Shown: positions 1 to 6,266, counted from the stretch's first letter. The stretch is DNA of 10,659 nt from Candidatus Helarchaeota archaeon (GCA_016840125.1 JAEOSY010000325.1:1-10659), one strand, 5' to 3'. Notes: a model not told the origin generated them from the sequence alone. Program-made: numbers and translations.

Positions 1-122
1 ACACCACCGCCTTGAACCTCTACGGCCGGCGTTACTTCCAGCTTCGAGTCTTACTCAACACGGACTTTAATCCCCAGACCCCCACCGTCTACTCCATCAA
101 AGTGGATACGTACTTCTTCTAA
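1..122 (+). CDS. 3' end of an unidentified gene (C-terminal ~39 residues)
   Basis: Reading from base 3, this frame is open for 39 codons and stops with TAA at 120-122; the other two + frames are closed early. The visible end includes YFQLRVLLNTDF and PTVYSIKV. That is an alternating beta-strand pattern like the last strands of beta-sandwich or galactose-binding-like domains in secreted, surface or viral tail proteins. This resemblance is by eye only, and no function can be assigned. The codons are clearly GC-richer (about half G+C, many C-ending) than the genes from 694 onward, so the gene may be acquired, viral, or highly expressed with different codon choice. A poly-T tract begins about 20 bases after the stop, consistent with a true gene end. 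Confidence 0.5.
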   Translation, partial: TTALNLYGRRYFQLRVLLNTDFNPQTPTVYSIKVDTYFF

Positions 123-130
123 CAACACAT

Positions 131-160
131 CTCCTTTCCTCCTTTTTTTTACTTTCTTTT
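131..160 (+). terminator. Candidate poly-T transcription terminator
   Basis: Pyrimidine-rich tract containing a run of eight T (143-150) and a second TTTCTTTT run, starting about 10 bases after the TAA of the left-hand gene. Archaeal RNA polymerase terminates at T-rich tracts without needing a hairpin, so this is a reasonable intrinsic terminator. I see no strong stem-loop. Confidence 0.4.
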
Positions 161-514
161 GAATTTATATCGATACTTATATCCTATTTAGTAATTCGAT
201 CTAAACAAGAAAGATCAGTTGAACCGTCAGTAAGCTGATAACGCCCGTGTAACAGGTTTAGACCAGTTTGTTCGCATTGAATTATAAAATATGATTTCTG
301 TAAAATCTTATTTTTTTCTTTTTTTGGGAAAAATTGGGAACGTCGTAGAGAATTAACTTTTGGAGGTGATTATCGGATTCTCGCAGGGATTCTCTCTTCC
401 ATCGGAAGTTGGTCGGCTGCCCTTGCCGTCATCGAGGATTTCCAACAACTTATCGATCTCTGTTGATATTCAACACATTTATTAGTCCTCAAACCCTTGA
501 TTATATCTGCTCAA

Positions 515-534
515 GCATTGCATAGCATAGAGAA
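515..534 (+). repeat. Imperfect direct repeat, copy 1 (copy 2 at 623-642)
   Basis: Positions 515-534 match 623-642 at 18 of 20 bases (mismatches at 518 and 526), with a common core of GCATAG followed by ATAGAGAA. The copies are spaced 108 bp apart. No role is known to me. It could be a duplicated regulatory site upstream of the tyw1 operon, or chance in AT-rich DNA. Confidence 0.3.
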
Positions 535-622
535 TAAGCCAGTTTAAGATAAATTTATTAGGAATGGTTTGTGATTACATTATTCACAATAGTTTGGGAT
601 GATCTAAGAAGGGATTTGGAGG

Positions 623-642
623 GCAATGCATAGAATAGAGAA
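623..642 (+). repeat. Imperfect direct repeat, copy 2
   Basis: Second copy of the 20-base element at 515-534 (18/20 identical). It lies 52 bases upstream of the tyw1 start and overlaps the start of the possible 23-codon leader ORF. Confidence 0.3.
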
Positions 643-697
643 AGACACAGAAAAATTTAATTATTTTGTTATTATATTTAAAATGAAGAAAAAATGA
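626..697 (+). CDS. Possible 23-codon leader ORF overlapping the tyw1 start
   Basis: ATG at 626-628 opens a 23-codon frame rich in Lys and aromatic residues (begins MHRIEKDTEK, ends FKMKKK). Its TGA at 695-697 overlaps the tyw1 ATG at 694-696 in the classic ATGA arrangement, which would allow translational coupling. A purine block GGAGGG lies at 618-623, but it is only two bases from the ATG, too close for a normal Shine-Dalgarno. No protein family is recognisable. It may well be chance; the overlap is the only reason to list it. Confidence 0.2.
   Translation: MHRIEKDTEKFNYFVIIFKMKKK
654..680 (+). promoter_or_regulatory. Candidate archaeal promoter region for the tyw1 operon
   Basis: A/T-only blocks AAATTTAATTATTTT (654-668) and TTATATTTAAA (672-682) lie 12-40 bases before the tyw1 ATG. 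The first is placed so that initiation about 26 bases downstream would give a transcript beginning almost at the tyw1 start codon. The region is so AT-rich that the exact box cannot be fixed. If this promoter is used, the upstream leader ORF would not be transcribed from it. Confidence 0.25.
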
Positions 698-1677
698 ACA
701 CTAAGAAAGCGCTGCTCCCCGAAAAATTTCTGAAGAAGGTGAAAAAGCAGAAGTATCAAGTAGTGGGTAGGCATACTGGAGTGAAAGCATGCCGTTGGTT
801 AAGAAAAGCTTTGATTGGAGAGGGGGTTTGCTATAAACAGAAGTTCTACGGAATTAAATCACATCGATGTCTTCAAATGACCCCCACACTTGGGTTCTGT
901 ACAAATCATTGTCTGCATTGTTGGCGGAACGAACCAGAAGATCTTGGGTACCAATGGGACGAACAATTACTAGAGAATACTGAAGACCCCGATACACCTG
1001 CACAAATTGTAGATGGATGTTTAGATGCTCAAAAGCGAATATTAAGTGGATATAAGCCAACAGGTCATAAAAAAGTGACATGGGAGAAATGGAATGAATC
1101 AATGGAGCCAAATCAGGTTGCAATCAGTTTGTCAGGCGAACCCACCCTCTATCCGCTTATTAGCGAATTAATTGATGCCTTTAATGCAAGAAAAATGACC
1201 ACCTTTTTAGTCAGTAATGGAACTCGTCCAGATGTACTTGCGGAACTATCAAAACCGACCATGCTGTATATCTCAGTATATGGCCCTGATAAACCTACGT
1301 ATTTAAGAGTTGCACGCCCAATTGAATTAAATAATTGGGAGAAATTAAATGAGAGTTTGGAATTATTAAATAGTTTTAAGTCGAATACAGTATTACGGCT
1401 TACTTTAATTAACGATTTAAATCTGTTAAATCCAGAAGGCTATGCGAAATTGATTGAAAAGGCGAACCCCACTTTCGTAGAAGCGAAATCATATGTATTT
1501 GTGGGACCCAGTCGCTCCCGACTCCGGTTTGAGCATATGCCAACTTTTTCACAAATCCAAACGTTTGCCAAAGAATTATCAATACTAACGGGATATAATG
1601 TTCTGGATGAGTCTCAACCGAGTCGTGTAGTGCTCCTCTCAAAATTGAATAAAAAAATTAATGTATGTAAGGAATAG
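694..1677 (+). CDS. tyw1: S-adenosyl-L-methionine-dependent tRNA 4-demethylwyosine synthase (TYW1/Taw1)
   Basis: Radical SAM enzyme that condenses pyruvate-derived carbons with N1-methylguanosine-37 of tRNA-Phe to build the tricyclic imidazo-purine core of wyosine. The radical-SAM motif C69-x3-C73-x2-C76 (FCTNHCLHCW) binds the SAM cluster. A second set C33, C46, C59, each 13 apart, lies before it in GEGVCYKQKFYGIKSHRC and binds the auxiliary 4Fe-4S cluster. The spacing equals that of the Methanocaldococcus enzyme, offset by seven residues. The length of 327 aa and the absence of a flavodoxin domain mark the archaeal form rather than eukaryotic TYW1. The SLSGEPTLYP segment is the expected SAM-binding GEP-like motif. 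The start at 694 places the first cluster Cys normally. It is the first gene of a compact operon; the TRAX-like gene begins 24 bp after its stop. Confidence 0.96.
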   Translation: MNTKKALLPEKFLKKVKKQKYQVVGRHTGVKACRWLRKALIGEGVCYKQKFYGIKSHRCLQMTPTLGFCTNHCLHCWRNEPEDLGYQWDEQLLENTEDPDTPAQIVDGCLDAQKRILSGYKPTGHKKVTWEKWNESMEPNQVAISLSGEPTLYPLISELIDAFNARKMTTFLVSNGTRPDVLAELSKPTMLYISVYGPDKPTYLRVARPIELNNWEKLNESLELLNSFKSNTVLRLTLINDLNLLNPEGYAKLIEKANPTFVEAKSYVFVGPSRSRLRFEHMPTFSQIQTFAKELSILTGYNVLDESQPSRVVLLSKLNKKINVCKE

Positions 1678-1701
1678 AAGAAGTATTGTGGTGTTTTAAC
1701 T

Positions 1702-2352
1702 ATGTTTGAGGGAATCTTCGAAAATATCAAGAAGAAGTTGGATGTAGATGACGATGTCCGGGAAAAAACATTGAAAATTAGTCGCGAATCTATTCGATAT
1801 TGCCAAGAAGCAGTTCGGAGAATCCATAGAGGAGAATTTGAAAAAGCCAGAGAGAAATTACAGAACTCACATAGACTAATTCAAGAAGTGGAGAGAAATA
1901 TCAAGAAAGTAAGTCCGAGGCTTTATTATAAGGGCTATGTCGTCGACATGCAACAAGAATTCGTTGAAGCATCTCTTTTCCTAACTTTAATAGAGGGGAG
2001 TGAAGAAATTCAAACTCCTGAATCATTAGACGTTTCGAATTTCGCTTACTTACATGGATTGGGAGATGTGATAGGTGAATTAAGGCGCCACTCTCTTGAT
2101 GCGGTAAGGAATGAAGATAGTCAAGAAGCTGAGAGAGCATTAAAGCTTATGGAAGAATTATACGATTTATTGCGGAGTTTAGACTACCCAGATGGATTAA
2201 TTCCAGGCATCCGACGAAAAGTAGATATTGCCAGGAGCTTGATTGAAAAAACTAGAAATAATCTCGCCTATTTTCAGCATGGTAATAAGTTAGTGAATAG
2301 AATGGATCGGCTCCTGAAAAAATTGAAAAATCCAGATACTGATAGTGAATAG
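1702..2352 (+). CDS. TRAX-like translin-family RNase
   Basis: Helical protein of 216 aa matching the translin/TRAX family (PF01997 by recognition). Family signatures are QQEFVEA at 84-90, HGLGDVIGELRR at 118-129 and the C-terminal LDYPDGLIPGIRRKVD with IARSLIEKTRNNL. In human C3PO the TRAX subunit carries the endonuclease residues E126, E129, D193 and E197. The same pattern is present here as E86, E89, D122 and E126, so this should be the catalytic, metal-dependent TRAX-type subunit and likely a homo-oligomer as in archaeal homologues. Known roles of the family are cleavage of passenger strands and, in Neurospora, trimming of pre-tRNA 5' leaders. Being directly downstream of tyw1 suggests a tRNA-related substrate here (inference). 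Its TAG overlaps the GTG of hypB by one base. Confidence 0.93.
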   Translation: MFEGIFENIKKKLDVDDDVREKTLKISRESIRYCQEAVRRIHRGEFEKAREKLQNSHRLIQEVERNIKKVSPRLYYKGYVVDMQQEFVEASLFLTLIEGSEEIQTPESLDVSNFAYLHGLGDVIGELRRHSLDAVRNEDSQEAERALKLMEELYDLLRSLDYPDGLIPGIRRKVDIARSLIEKTRNNLAYFQHGNKLVNRMDRLLKKLKNPDTDSE

Positions 2353-3002
2353 TGAGTAGAATGAGTGAATGGGATAAAATCGTATCAGTAGAGAAAGATT
2401 TGATCGAAGCCAATGAAGAATTGGCTGTGGAAAATAAAAGTTATTTCAAAGATAGAGGTATTCGAGCCATTGAAGTCTTAGGAAACATTGGGTCCGGGAA
2501 AACCAGCCTGATTTCGAAAGTAATTGAAAAACTTAAGGATAAATACAAGATAGCAGTAATAAATGGAGATATTGCGGGGGACCCAACTGATATCGAACGT
2601 CTAGGAGTATACACACTCCAAATTAATACTGGCGGGGAATGTCATCTAGATGCGAAATACATTCGCCCATTTATGGATAAAATCCCTGCTGAAACAAATC
2701 TCTGCTTCATAGAAAACGTAGGAAATTTGATTTGCCCTTTTGAATTTCCCTTGGGGTGTGAGCACAGGGTGGTAGTGGTTGGGCTTACTGATGGTCCTTA
2801 TATTATCAGAAAACATCCTGTGACATTTCGTATTGCCACCATTGCAGTTATCAATAAACTCGATTTGAAGGAATTCCTTGATAACGATCCAGATAAATTG
2901 GTTGAAGATTGCAAATCAGTAAATCCGAAAGCAGGTGTTGTTCTAACTAGTGCAAAAACGGGAGAGGGCATAGACAATTTAATAAAAGCTATGAATTTAT
3001 AG
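2352..3002 (+). CDS. hypB: HypB-like nickel-insertion GTPase
   Basis: SIMIBI-class GTPase that delivers nickel to [NiFe]-hydrogenase, normally with HypA. P-loop G44-x4-GKT (GNIGSGKT, 44-51); the GGECHLDA segment contains C97-H98; ENVGNLICP has C128; G4 is NKLD (168-171) and G5 SAK (200-202). C97/H98/C128 correspond to the nickel/zinc site at the dimer interface of HypB. The ENVGNLICP motif distinguishes HypB from UreG. The N-terminal CxxCGC nickel site and any His-rich stretch are absent, as in many archaeal forms. An extra Cys (C136) follows the metal loop. The start is GTG at 2352, overlapping the previous stop (TAGTG); an ATG three codons later (2361) is an equally good start. No hypA or hydrogenase genes are visible nearby, so the client enzyme cannot be named. 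Confidence 0.9.
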   Translation: MSRMSEWDKIVSVEKDLIEANEELAVENKSYFKDRGIRAIEVLGNIGSGKTSLISKVIEKLKDKYKIAVINGDIAGDPTDIERLGVYTLQINTGGECHLDAKYIRPFMDKIPAETNLCFIENVGNLICPFEFPLGCEHRVVVVGLTDGPYIIRKHPVTFRIATIAVINKLDLKEFLDNDPDKLVEDCKSVNPKAGVVLTSAKTGEGIDNLIKAMNL

Positions 3003-4302
3003 AGAGATTCGGAGAAATTATTACACCATCAAAATAATTCCTATATGCAGCTAGCAGTTTAACACTATAGAACCGTCCTAACTCACAACTCTCTTTAAGT
3101 ATTACGGGTTTATAGTTACCTGTACGACCGATAACCCCACCCTTTTTTCCAGCGGCTACAGTTAAGACGGTTTGTTTATTAAAATTATTTATAAAATTCC
3201 TGTTTTGTTCTAAGGCAATTTCATTACAAATTTTAGAAAGAATAGAGGATCGTTCTTTAACAATCTTGGTGGAGATTGGTTTCATCTGGGCTGCGGGAGT
3301 TTTGGGTCTTGCCCCAAATTTCGAAATATTTACGATGTCTGGGCGAGTTTTTTTGACAAAAGCAATCGTATCCTCAAATTGACTTTTAGTTTCAGTCGGA
3401 AATCCAACGATCAGATCAGTAGAGAGAGCAAGATCAGGAATGGTATTCCTGAATTCACTTAAAAGTTCCTGAACCTCAGAAGTTACATAGGACCGATTCA
3501 TCTTCTTTAGAATTTCATCATTCCCAGATTGAATGGGAACATGGAGAAATTTGTAGATTTTTGGATGGGGGAGAATTTGGACCAGTTGTTTATGGACTTT
3601 CAAAAAACTCTTTGGATTCATCATGCCAACTCGGATTCTAAATTCAGAAGGTAATTGAACAATTTTCTTTAGGAGTTCCGGAAGAGAACTATTCGAATCG
3701 AACCCATAACACCCCGTATCTTGAGCCGTTAGCCATATTTCCTTACATCCTTTACGGAGATTTAACTCAATTTCTTCAAGAATTTGTTCTAGGGGATAGG
3801 ATTCTAAATTACCCATGGCATATTTTGTGATACAGTAGGCACATTGATTCAAACAACCCTGAGCGATCTGAACCTTTGCAATAAGGGGATTTGAGATCCT
3901 TCGTGGTAAGCACAGCTTTGATTCCTTACGCTTTCCAATTTGAGTGAATTGCTTGCCTTGAATGATAGATTGAATTGCCTTCGCAACATGCGTAATATAA
4001 TGCGGTCCGAGCATGTTGATTCTGGGATTAATTTGAAATAATTTCTCAGATAGAACCTCGGGCATACAGCCGGTGATGAGTAACCTTTTCTCAGGGAAAT
4101 CTTTGATGTAGCTCTTAATTTTATTTAGAATTCGTGCTTCAGTGTTTGATTTTACAATGCATGTATTTATTATAATTATTTCACAATCAGCAATGGATGT
4201 TACTAGCTGATAATCATTGTTTAGAAGGATCCCCTGTATAATTTCAGAAGAGGCTTGGTTAAAACTACACCCATAGGTTTCGATATAAATTTTGGAGTTC
4301 AT
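2989..4302 (-). CDS. tRNA (N6-threonylcarbamoyladenosine37) methylthiotransferase, archaeal CDKAL1/e-MTTase type
   Basis: Radical SAM enzyme that adds a methylthio group at C2 of t6A37 in ANN-decoding tRNAs, giving ms2t6A. Domains in order: an N-terminal MTTase domain with cluster cysteines C12 (ETYGCSFNQ), C48 (INTCIV) and C79 (ITGCMPE); a radical-SAM core with C150-x3-C154-x2-C157 (GCLNQCAYC) and WLTAQDTG; and a C-terminal TRAM-like beta domain from about residue 375 to 433. The length of 437 aa and the ETYGCSFNQ form fit the archaeal/eukaryotic branch rather than MiaB or RimO. The gene converges on hypB and the two coding ends overlap by 14 bp (2989-3002). There is no obvious Shine-Dalgarno before the ATG at 4302. 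A TATA-like element about 30 bases upstream points to a nearly leaderless transcript. Confidence 0.93.
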   Translation of the reverse strand: MNSKIYIETYGCSFNQASSEIIQGILLNNDYQLVTSIADCEIIIINTCIVKSNTEARILNKIKSYIKDFPEKRLLITGCMPEVLSEKLFQINPRINMLGPHYITHVAKAIQSIIQGKQFTQIGKRKESKLCLPRRISNPLIAKVQIAQGCLNQCAYCITKYAMGNLESYPLEQILEEIELNLRKGCKEIWLTAQDTGCYGFDSNSSLPELLKKIVQLPSEFRIRVGMMNPKSFLKVHKQLVQILPHPKIYKFLHVPIQSGNDEILKKMNRSYVTSEVQELLSEFRNTIPDLALSTDLIVGFPTETKSQFEDTIAFVKKTRPDIVNISKFGARPKTPAAQMKPISTKIVKERSSILSKICNEIALEQNRNFINNFNKQTVLTVAAGKKGGVIGRTGNYKPVILKESCELGRFYSVKLLAAYRNYFDGVIISPNLSINS

Positions 4303-4328
4303 AGTTAGAACAGCAACATCCTTGCGGT

Positions 4329-4336
4329 TATTTTAA
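4329..4336. promoter_or_regulatory. TATA-like element in the MTTase/truA divergent gap
   Basis: TATTTTAA (CTTAAAATA on the other strand) in the 60-bp gap between the divergent genes. On the - strand its centre is about 30 bases before the methylthiotransferase ATG, the distance expected for a nearly leaderless archaeal transcript. On the + strand it is close to the truA ribosome-binding site, so it is less well placed for truA. Confidence 0.35.
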
Positions 4337-4343
4337 GTTGAGC

Positions 4344-4352
4344 AAAGGAGGT
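4344..4352 (+). promoter_or_regulatory. Strong Shine-Dalgarno of truA
   Basis: AAAGGAGGT, almost fully complementary to the 16S rRNA 3' end, ten bases before the ATG at 4363. It is the strongest ribosome-binding site in the window and fixes the truA start. Confidence 0.8.
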
Positions 4353-4362
4353 ATAATAATTT

Positions 4363-5181
4363 ATGAGGCATGCTCTAAAAATTTTTTATCTTGGAGATTT
4401 TGAAGGTTTTCAACGACAACCTAATAAAGAAACGATTGAAGGGCATCTCATTCGAGCATTAAAAGAAGCAGGGTTAATTGAAGATATAAAAGCCGCAAGA
4501 TATATATCAGCTGGGAGGACAGACAAGGGAGTTCATGCAGTTGGGCAAATAATTGCGATATCTACTCTCAAAAGCCCAGTACTTCCAGCTATAAATGCAT
4601 TCTTACCAAAAAATATTATTGTGTGGGCATCAAAAAGTGTAAATGAAGAATTTAATCCAAGATTTGATGCACTTTCAAGATATTATCGTTATTATACATA
4701 TTATTCAGGAGAAGATATCAGTTTACTAAAAGAGGGGGCAAAAATTCTCGAGGGTGTTCATGATTTTAAGTTTTTCTGTAAAAAACAGCCTGAGAAGAAT
4801 ACCATCCGCGATATCTTTCAATTGCAAATTGAAAAGTTGGAATCCTTTTTAGTTTTTCATATAAGAGCCAATGCCTTTCTATGGCAGATGGTTAGGCGTA
4901 TTGTTGATTGTCTTCTAAAAACTGGACGAGCACAATGGGAACTCCAGGATTTAAAGGATTTAATCGATGGGCATTCAAAATCGAATATTTTTACCGAACC
5001 CAGATCTATCCATGGATTAAATGCATTAATTTTATGGAATATCGAGTATCCTTTTCAATTTGAGATAGATTCAAAGAGCTTAGACAAGGTAAAAGAAGTT
5101 ATTCATAATTATTTATCCGAATTCTCACTCAAAGAATATTATTTTAAACAATTTGATGAATTTTTCGGATTGATTGATTGA
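4363..5181 (+). CDS. truA: tRNA pseudouridine synthase TruA
   Basis: Isomerises uridine to pseudouridine at positions 38-40 of the anticodon stem-loop. The catalytic motif AGRTDKGVHA is at 50-59, with the nucleophilic Asp D54. The N-terminal FYLGDFEGFQRQPN segment matches the TruA entry motif, and FNPRFDALSRYYRYY is the conserved FxxRxxAxxRxYxY block. RANAFLWQMVRRIV is the usual C-terminal active-site segment. The length of 272 aa is normal for the family. The start is supported by a strong Shine-Dalgarno. The gene is monocistronic by layout: divergent from the methylthiotransferase and 11 bp from the convergent mobB stop. Confidence 0.95.
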   Translation: MRHALKIFYLGDFEGFQRQPNKETIEGHLIRALKEAGLIEDIKAARYISAGRTDKGVHAVGQIIAISTLKSPVLPAINAFLPKNIIVWASKSVNEEFNPRFDALSRYYRYYTYYSGEDISLLKEGAKILEGVHDFKFFCKKQPEKNTIRDIFQLQIEKLESFLVFHIRANAFLWQMVRRIVDCLLKTGRAQWELQDLKDLIDGHSKSNIFTEPRSIHGLNALILWNIEYPFQFEIDSKSLDKVKEVIHNYLSEFSLKEYYFKQFDEFFGLID

Positions 5182-5192
5182 GTGATATTCTT

Positions 5193-6002
5193 TTAATCTT
5201 CAAATTCAATCTGAATAAATATTTTTTTAGGATCTCGGGGAACTGATTTTAACGTTTGTAACATTCCCTCAATGCTTCCACGTATGATATTTTGGACAAA
5301 ACCTTTCATATAAACATCTTCGTCATCAATTTTTAAGGTCAGTTTTGCAGCCAAATGGGGACATTTACTAAAAGAAGCTTTTTTTTCCAGTAAATTTTGT
5401 GCCATTTCTTCACAATCTTGAAACCCACAGTCACCACAATTTTTTCCAGGGAGCAGAGAAACTATTTGATAATGACGTTGATTCTTAGCTATCTGTATCA
5501 AAGTATCTTGGTCTTTTTCTTGGACAACGGGATAAATTTTATCGAGTTTTTTAAGCTCATCCTTTTTCTGGGCGATAAAGCCAGTTAGTCCTAAAACGGC
5601 ACCGGTTTCATTTAACCCTGTAATTTCGTCAGCATTATCGATAATGATAAACCGAGGATATTTGCTCTTTTTAAAGCCTTCAACAATAATGAAATCGAAA
5701 TCTTTAGGAAAGTGTTGAATCGCGGTGTTTAAAGCAGGTTTTTCAACTTTGTTAATTGAAATAAGTTCTGATTTCGTTACTGCTATTACTAATTGCGCTC
5801 CAGCTTCCGCGTGACGATCTGTATCTCTAACCTTTTGACTATCGAAGGTAGAATTCCCTCCAATATGCTTTATTGTTCCTACTTTAAATCCCTTTTTTGT
5901 CAGTCCTTCCACTATTCTTTGAACTAATTGTGTTTTTCCTTGATTTCGATGTGCAGATGTCACACAAATGACCGTTGGAATATTAGATCCCATATTTATC
6001 AC
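5193..6002 (-). CDS. mobB: MobB-type molybdopterin-guanine dinucleotide biosynthesis GTPase fused to a 4Fe-4S domain
   Basis: P-loop protein assisting synthesis or loading of molybdopterin-guanine dinucleotide. Residues 9-110 form the MobB domain, with P-loop SAHRNQGKT (16-24), VGTIKHIGG (41-49), DTDRHAEAGA (60-69) and the Walker-B-like FIIVEGFKKSKYPR. The first P-loop glycine is Ala (A17), a mild departure from GxxxxGKT. After a linker comes a ferredoxin-like cluster site C189-x2-C192-x4-C197 with C214 (NCGDCGFQDC...KC), then a conserved-looking tail (KGFVQNIIRGSIEGML) ending at 269. This fused form is found in archaea and some anaerobes; what the Fe-S part does is unknown to me. The listed start is GTG at 6002; an ATG three codons in (5993) is possible. 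Neither has a clear Shine-Dalgarno. Confidence 0.9.
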   Translation of the reverse strand: MINMGSNIPTVICVTSAHRNQGKTQLVQRIVEGLTKKGFKVGTIKHIGGNSTFDSQKVRDTDRHAEAGAQLVIAVTKSELISINKVEKPALNTAIQHFPKDFDFIIVEGFKKSKYPRFIIIDNADEITGLNETGAVLGLTGFIAQKKDELKKLDKIYPVVQEKDQDTLIQIAKNQRHYQIVSLLPGKNCGDCGFQDCEEMAQNLLEKKASFSKCPHLAAKLTLKIDDEDVYMKGFVQNIIRGSIEGMLQTLKSVPRDPKKIFIQIEFED

Positions 6003-6029
6003 TGGAGATGATTAAGAATTTAGCATTAA

Positions 6030-6266
6030 AAATCTTACACTAAGGGTAAAAAAACTTGGGAAGGAGCTATAGGGGGAGTTAATAGTCTCCTTTGCAACAG
6101 ACTTTCTCTGTATGGCGTCAGGATACTAATATTCTTTTTAATAAATTATTATACGCCAAATGTTCCAGTATTAGATAATATTATGAGTCCGTTGTGTATT
6201 GGGTTGGCTATAACAGGGCTAGCTGCCGCCTTCTTTCCATCACTTTTGCATATTAACTTGAAATGA
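6030..6266 (+). pseudogene. Truncated remnant of a CTP_transf_1-family gene (CdsA/polyprenol kinase-like)
   Basis: A + strand frame is open from 6030 to TGA 6264-6266 but has no ATG, GTG or TTG until 6183, deep in the reading frame. It starts KSYTKGKKTWEGAIGG. The K-T-W-E-G-x-I-G-G stretch is the hallmark of phosphatidate cytidylyltransferases and related phytol/dolichol kinases (PF01148). Hydrophobic segments follow (RILIFFLINYY, then LCIGLAITGLAAAFFPS), as expected for the C-terminal membrane helices of that family. The N-terminal part is missing because mobB lies there on the other strand. The end is also short, stopping where the last helix of intact members would be expected. I read this as a decayed gene fragment. 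The alternative is a 27-codon peptide from ATG 6183. Confidence 0.4.

Larger units (their letters stand above)
123..625. other. Gene-poor intergenic region with possible decayed coding fragments
   Basis: About 500 bp with no ORF that has both a credible start and a convincing family. Two GC-richer islands stand out from the AT-rich background. The first is around 205-275; on the - strand it reads open without a start codon and ends at a TAG near 190, with residues such as LNLLHGRYQLTDG. The second is 362-466; on the + strand it reads as a hydrophobic peptide (RILAGILSSIGSW...) ending at TGA 464-466, with no ATG in its frame. The second island is also open in one - strand frame, so its coding direction is uncertain. 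Both could be remnants of broken genes. A T-rich tract lies at 309-325. No tRNA or C/D-box RNA could be recognised. Confidence 0.35.

Noticed and set aside
205..290. Possible tRNA suggested by local GC rise and a TTCGCATTGAA string
   Set aside because: No cloverleaf can be drawn: the T-arm does not pair, and no acceptor stem or anticodon arm is found on either strand.
123..693. CRISPR array or insertion sequence in the left gene-poor region
   Set aside because: Only one imperfect 20-base pair of repeats is present, with no regular spacing series, terminal inverted repeats or transposase.
854..1123. 89-aa - strand ORF inside tyw1
   Set aside because: Antisense of the radical-SAM region of tyw1; no independent evidence.
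2352..3002. UreG rather than HypB
   Set aside because: The ENVGNLICP metal loop and the CH pair after GGE are HypB features, and no urease genes are present.
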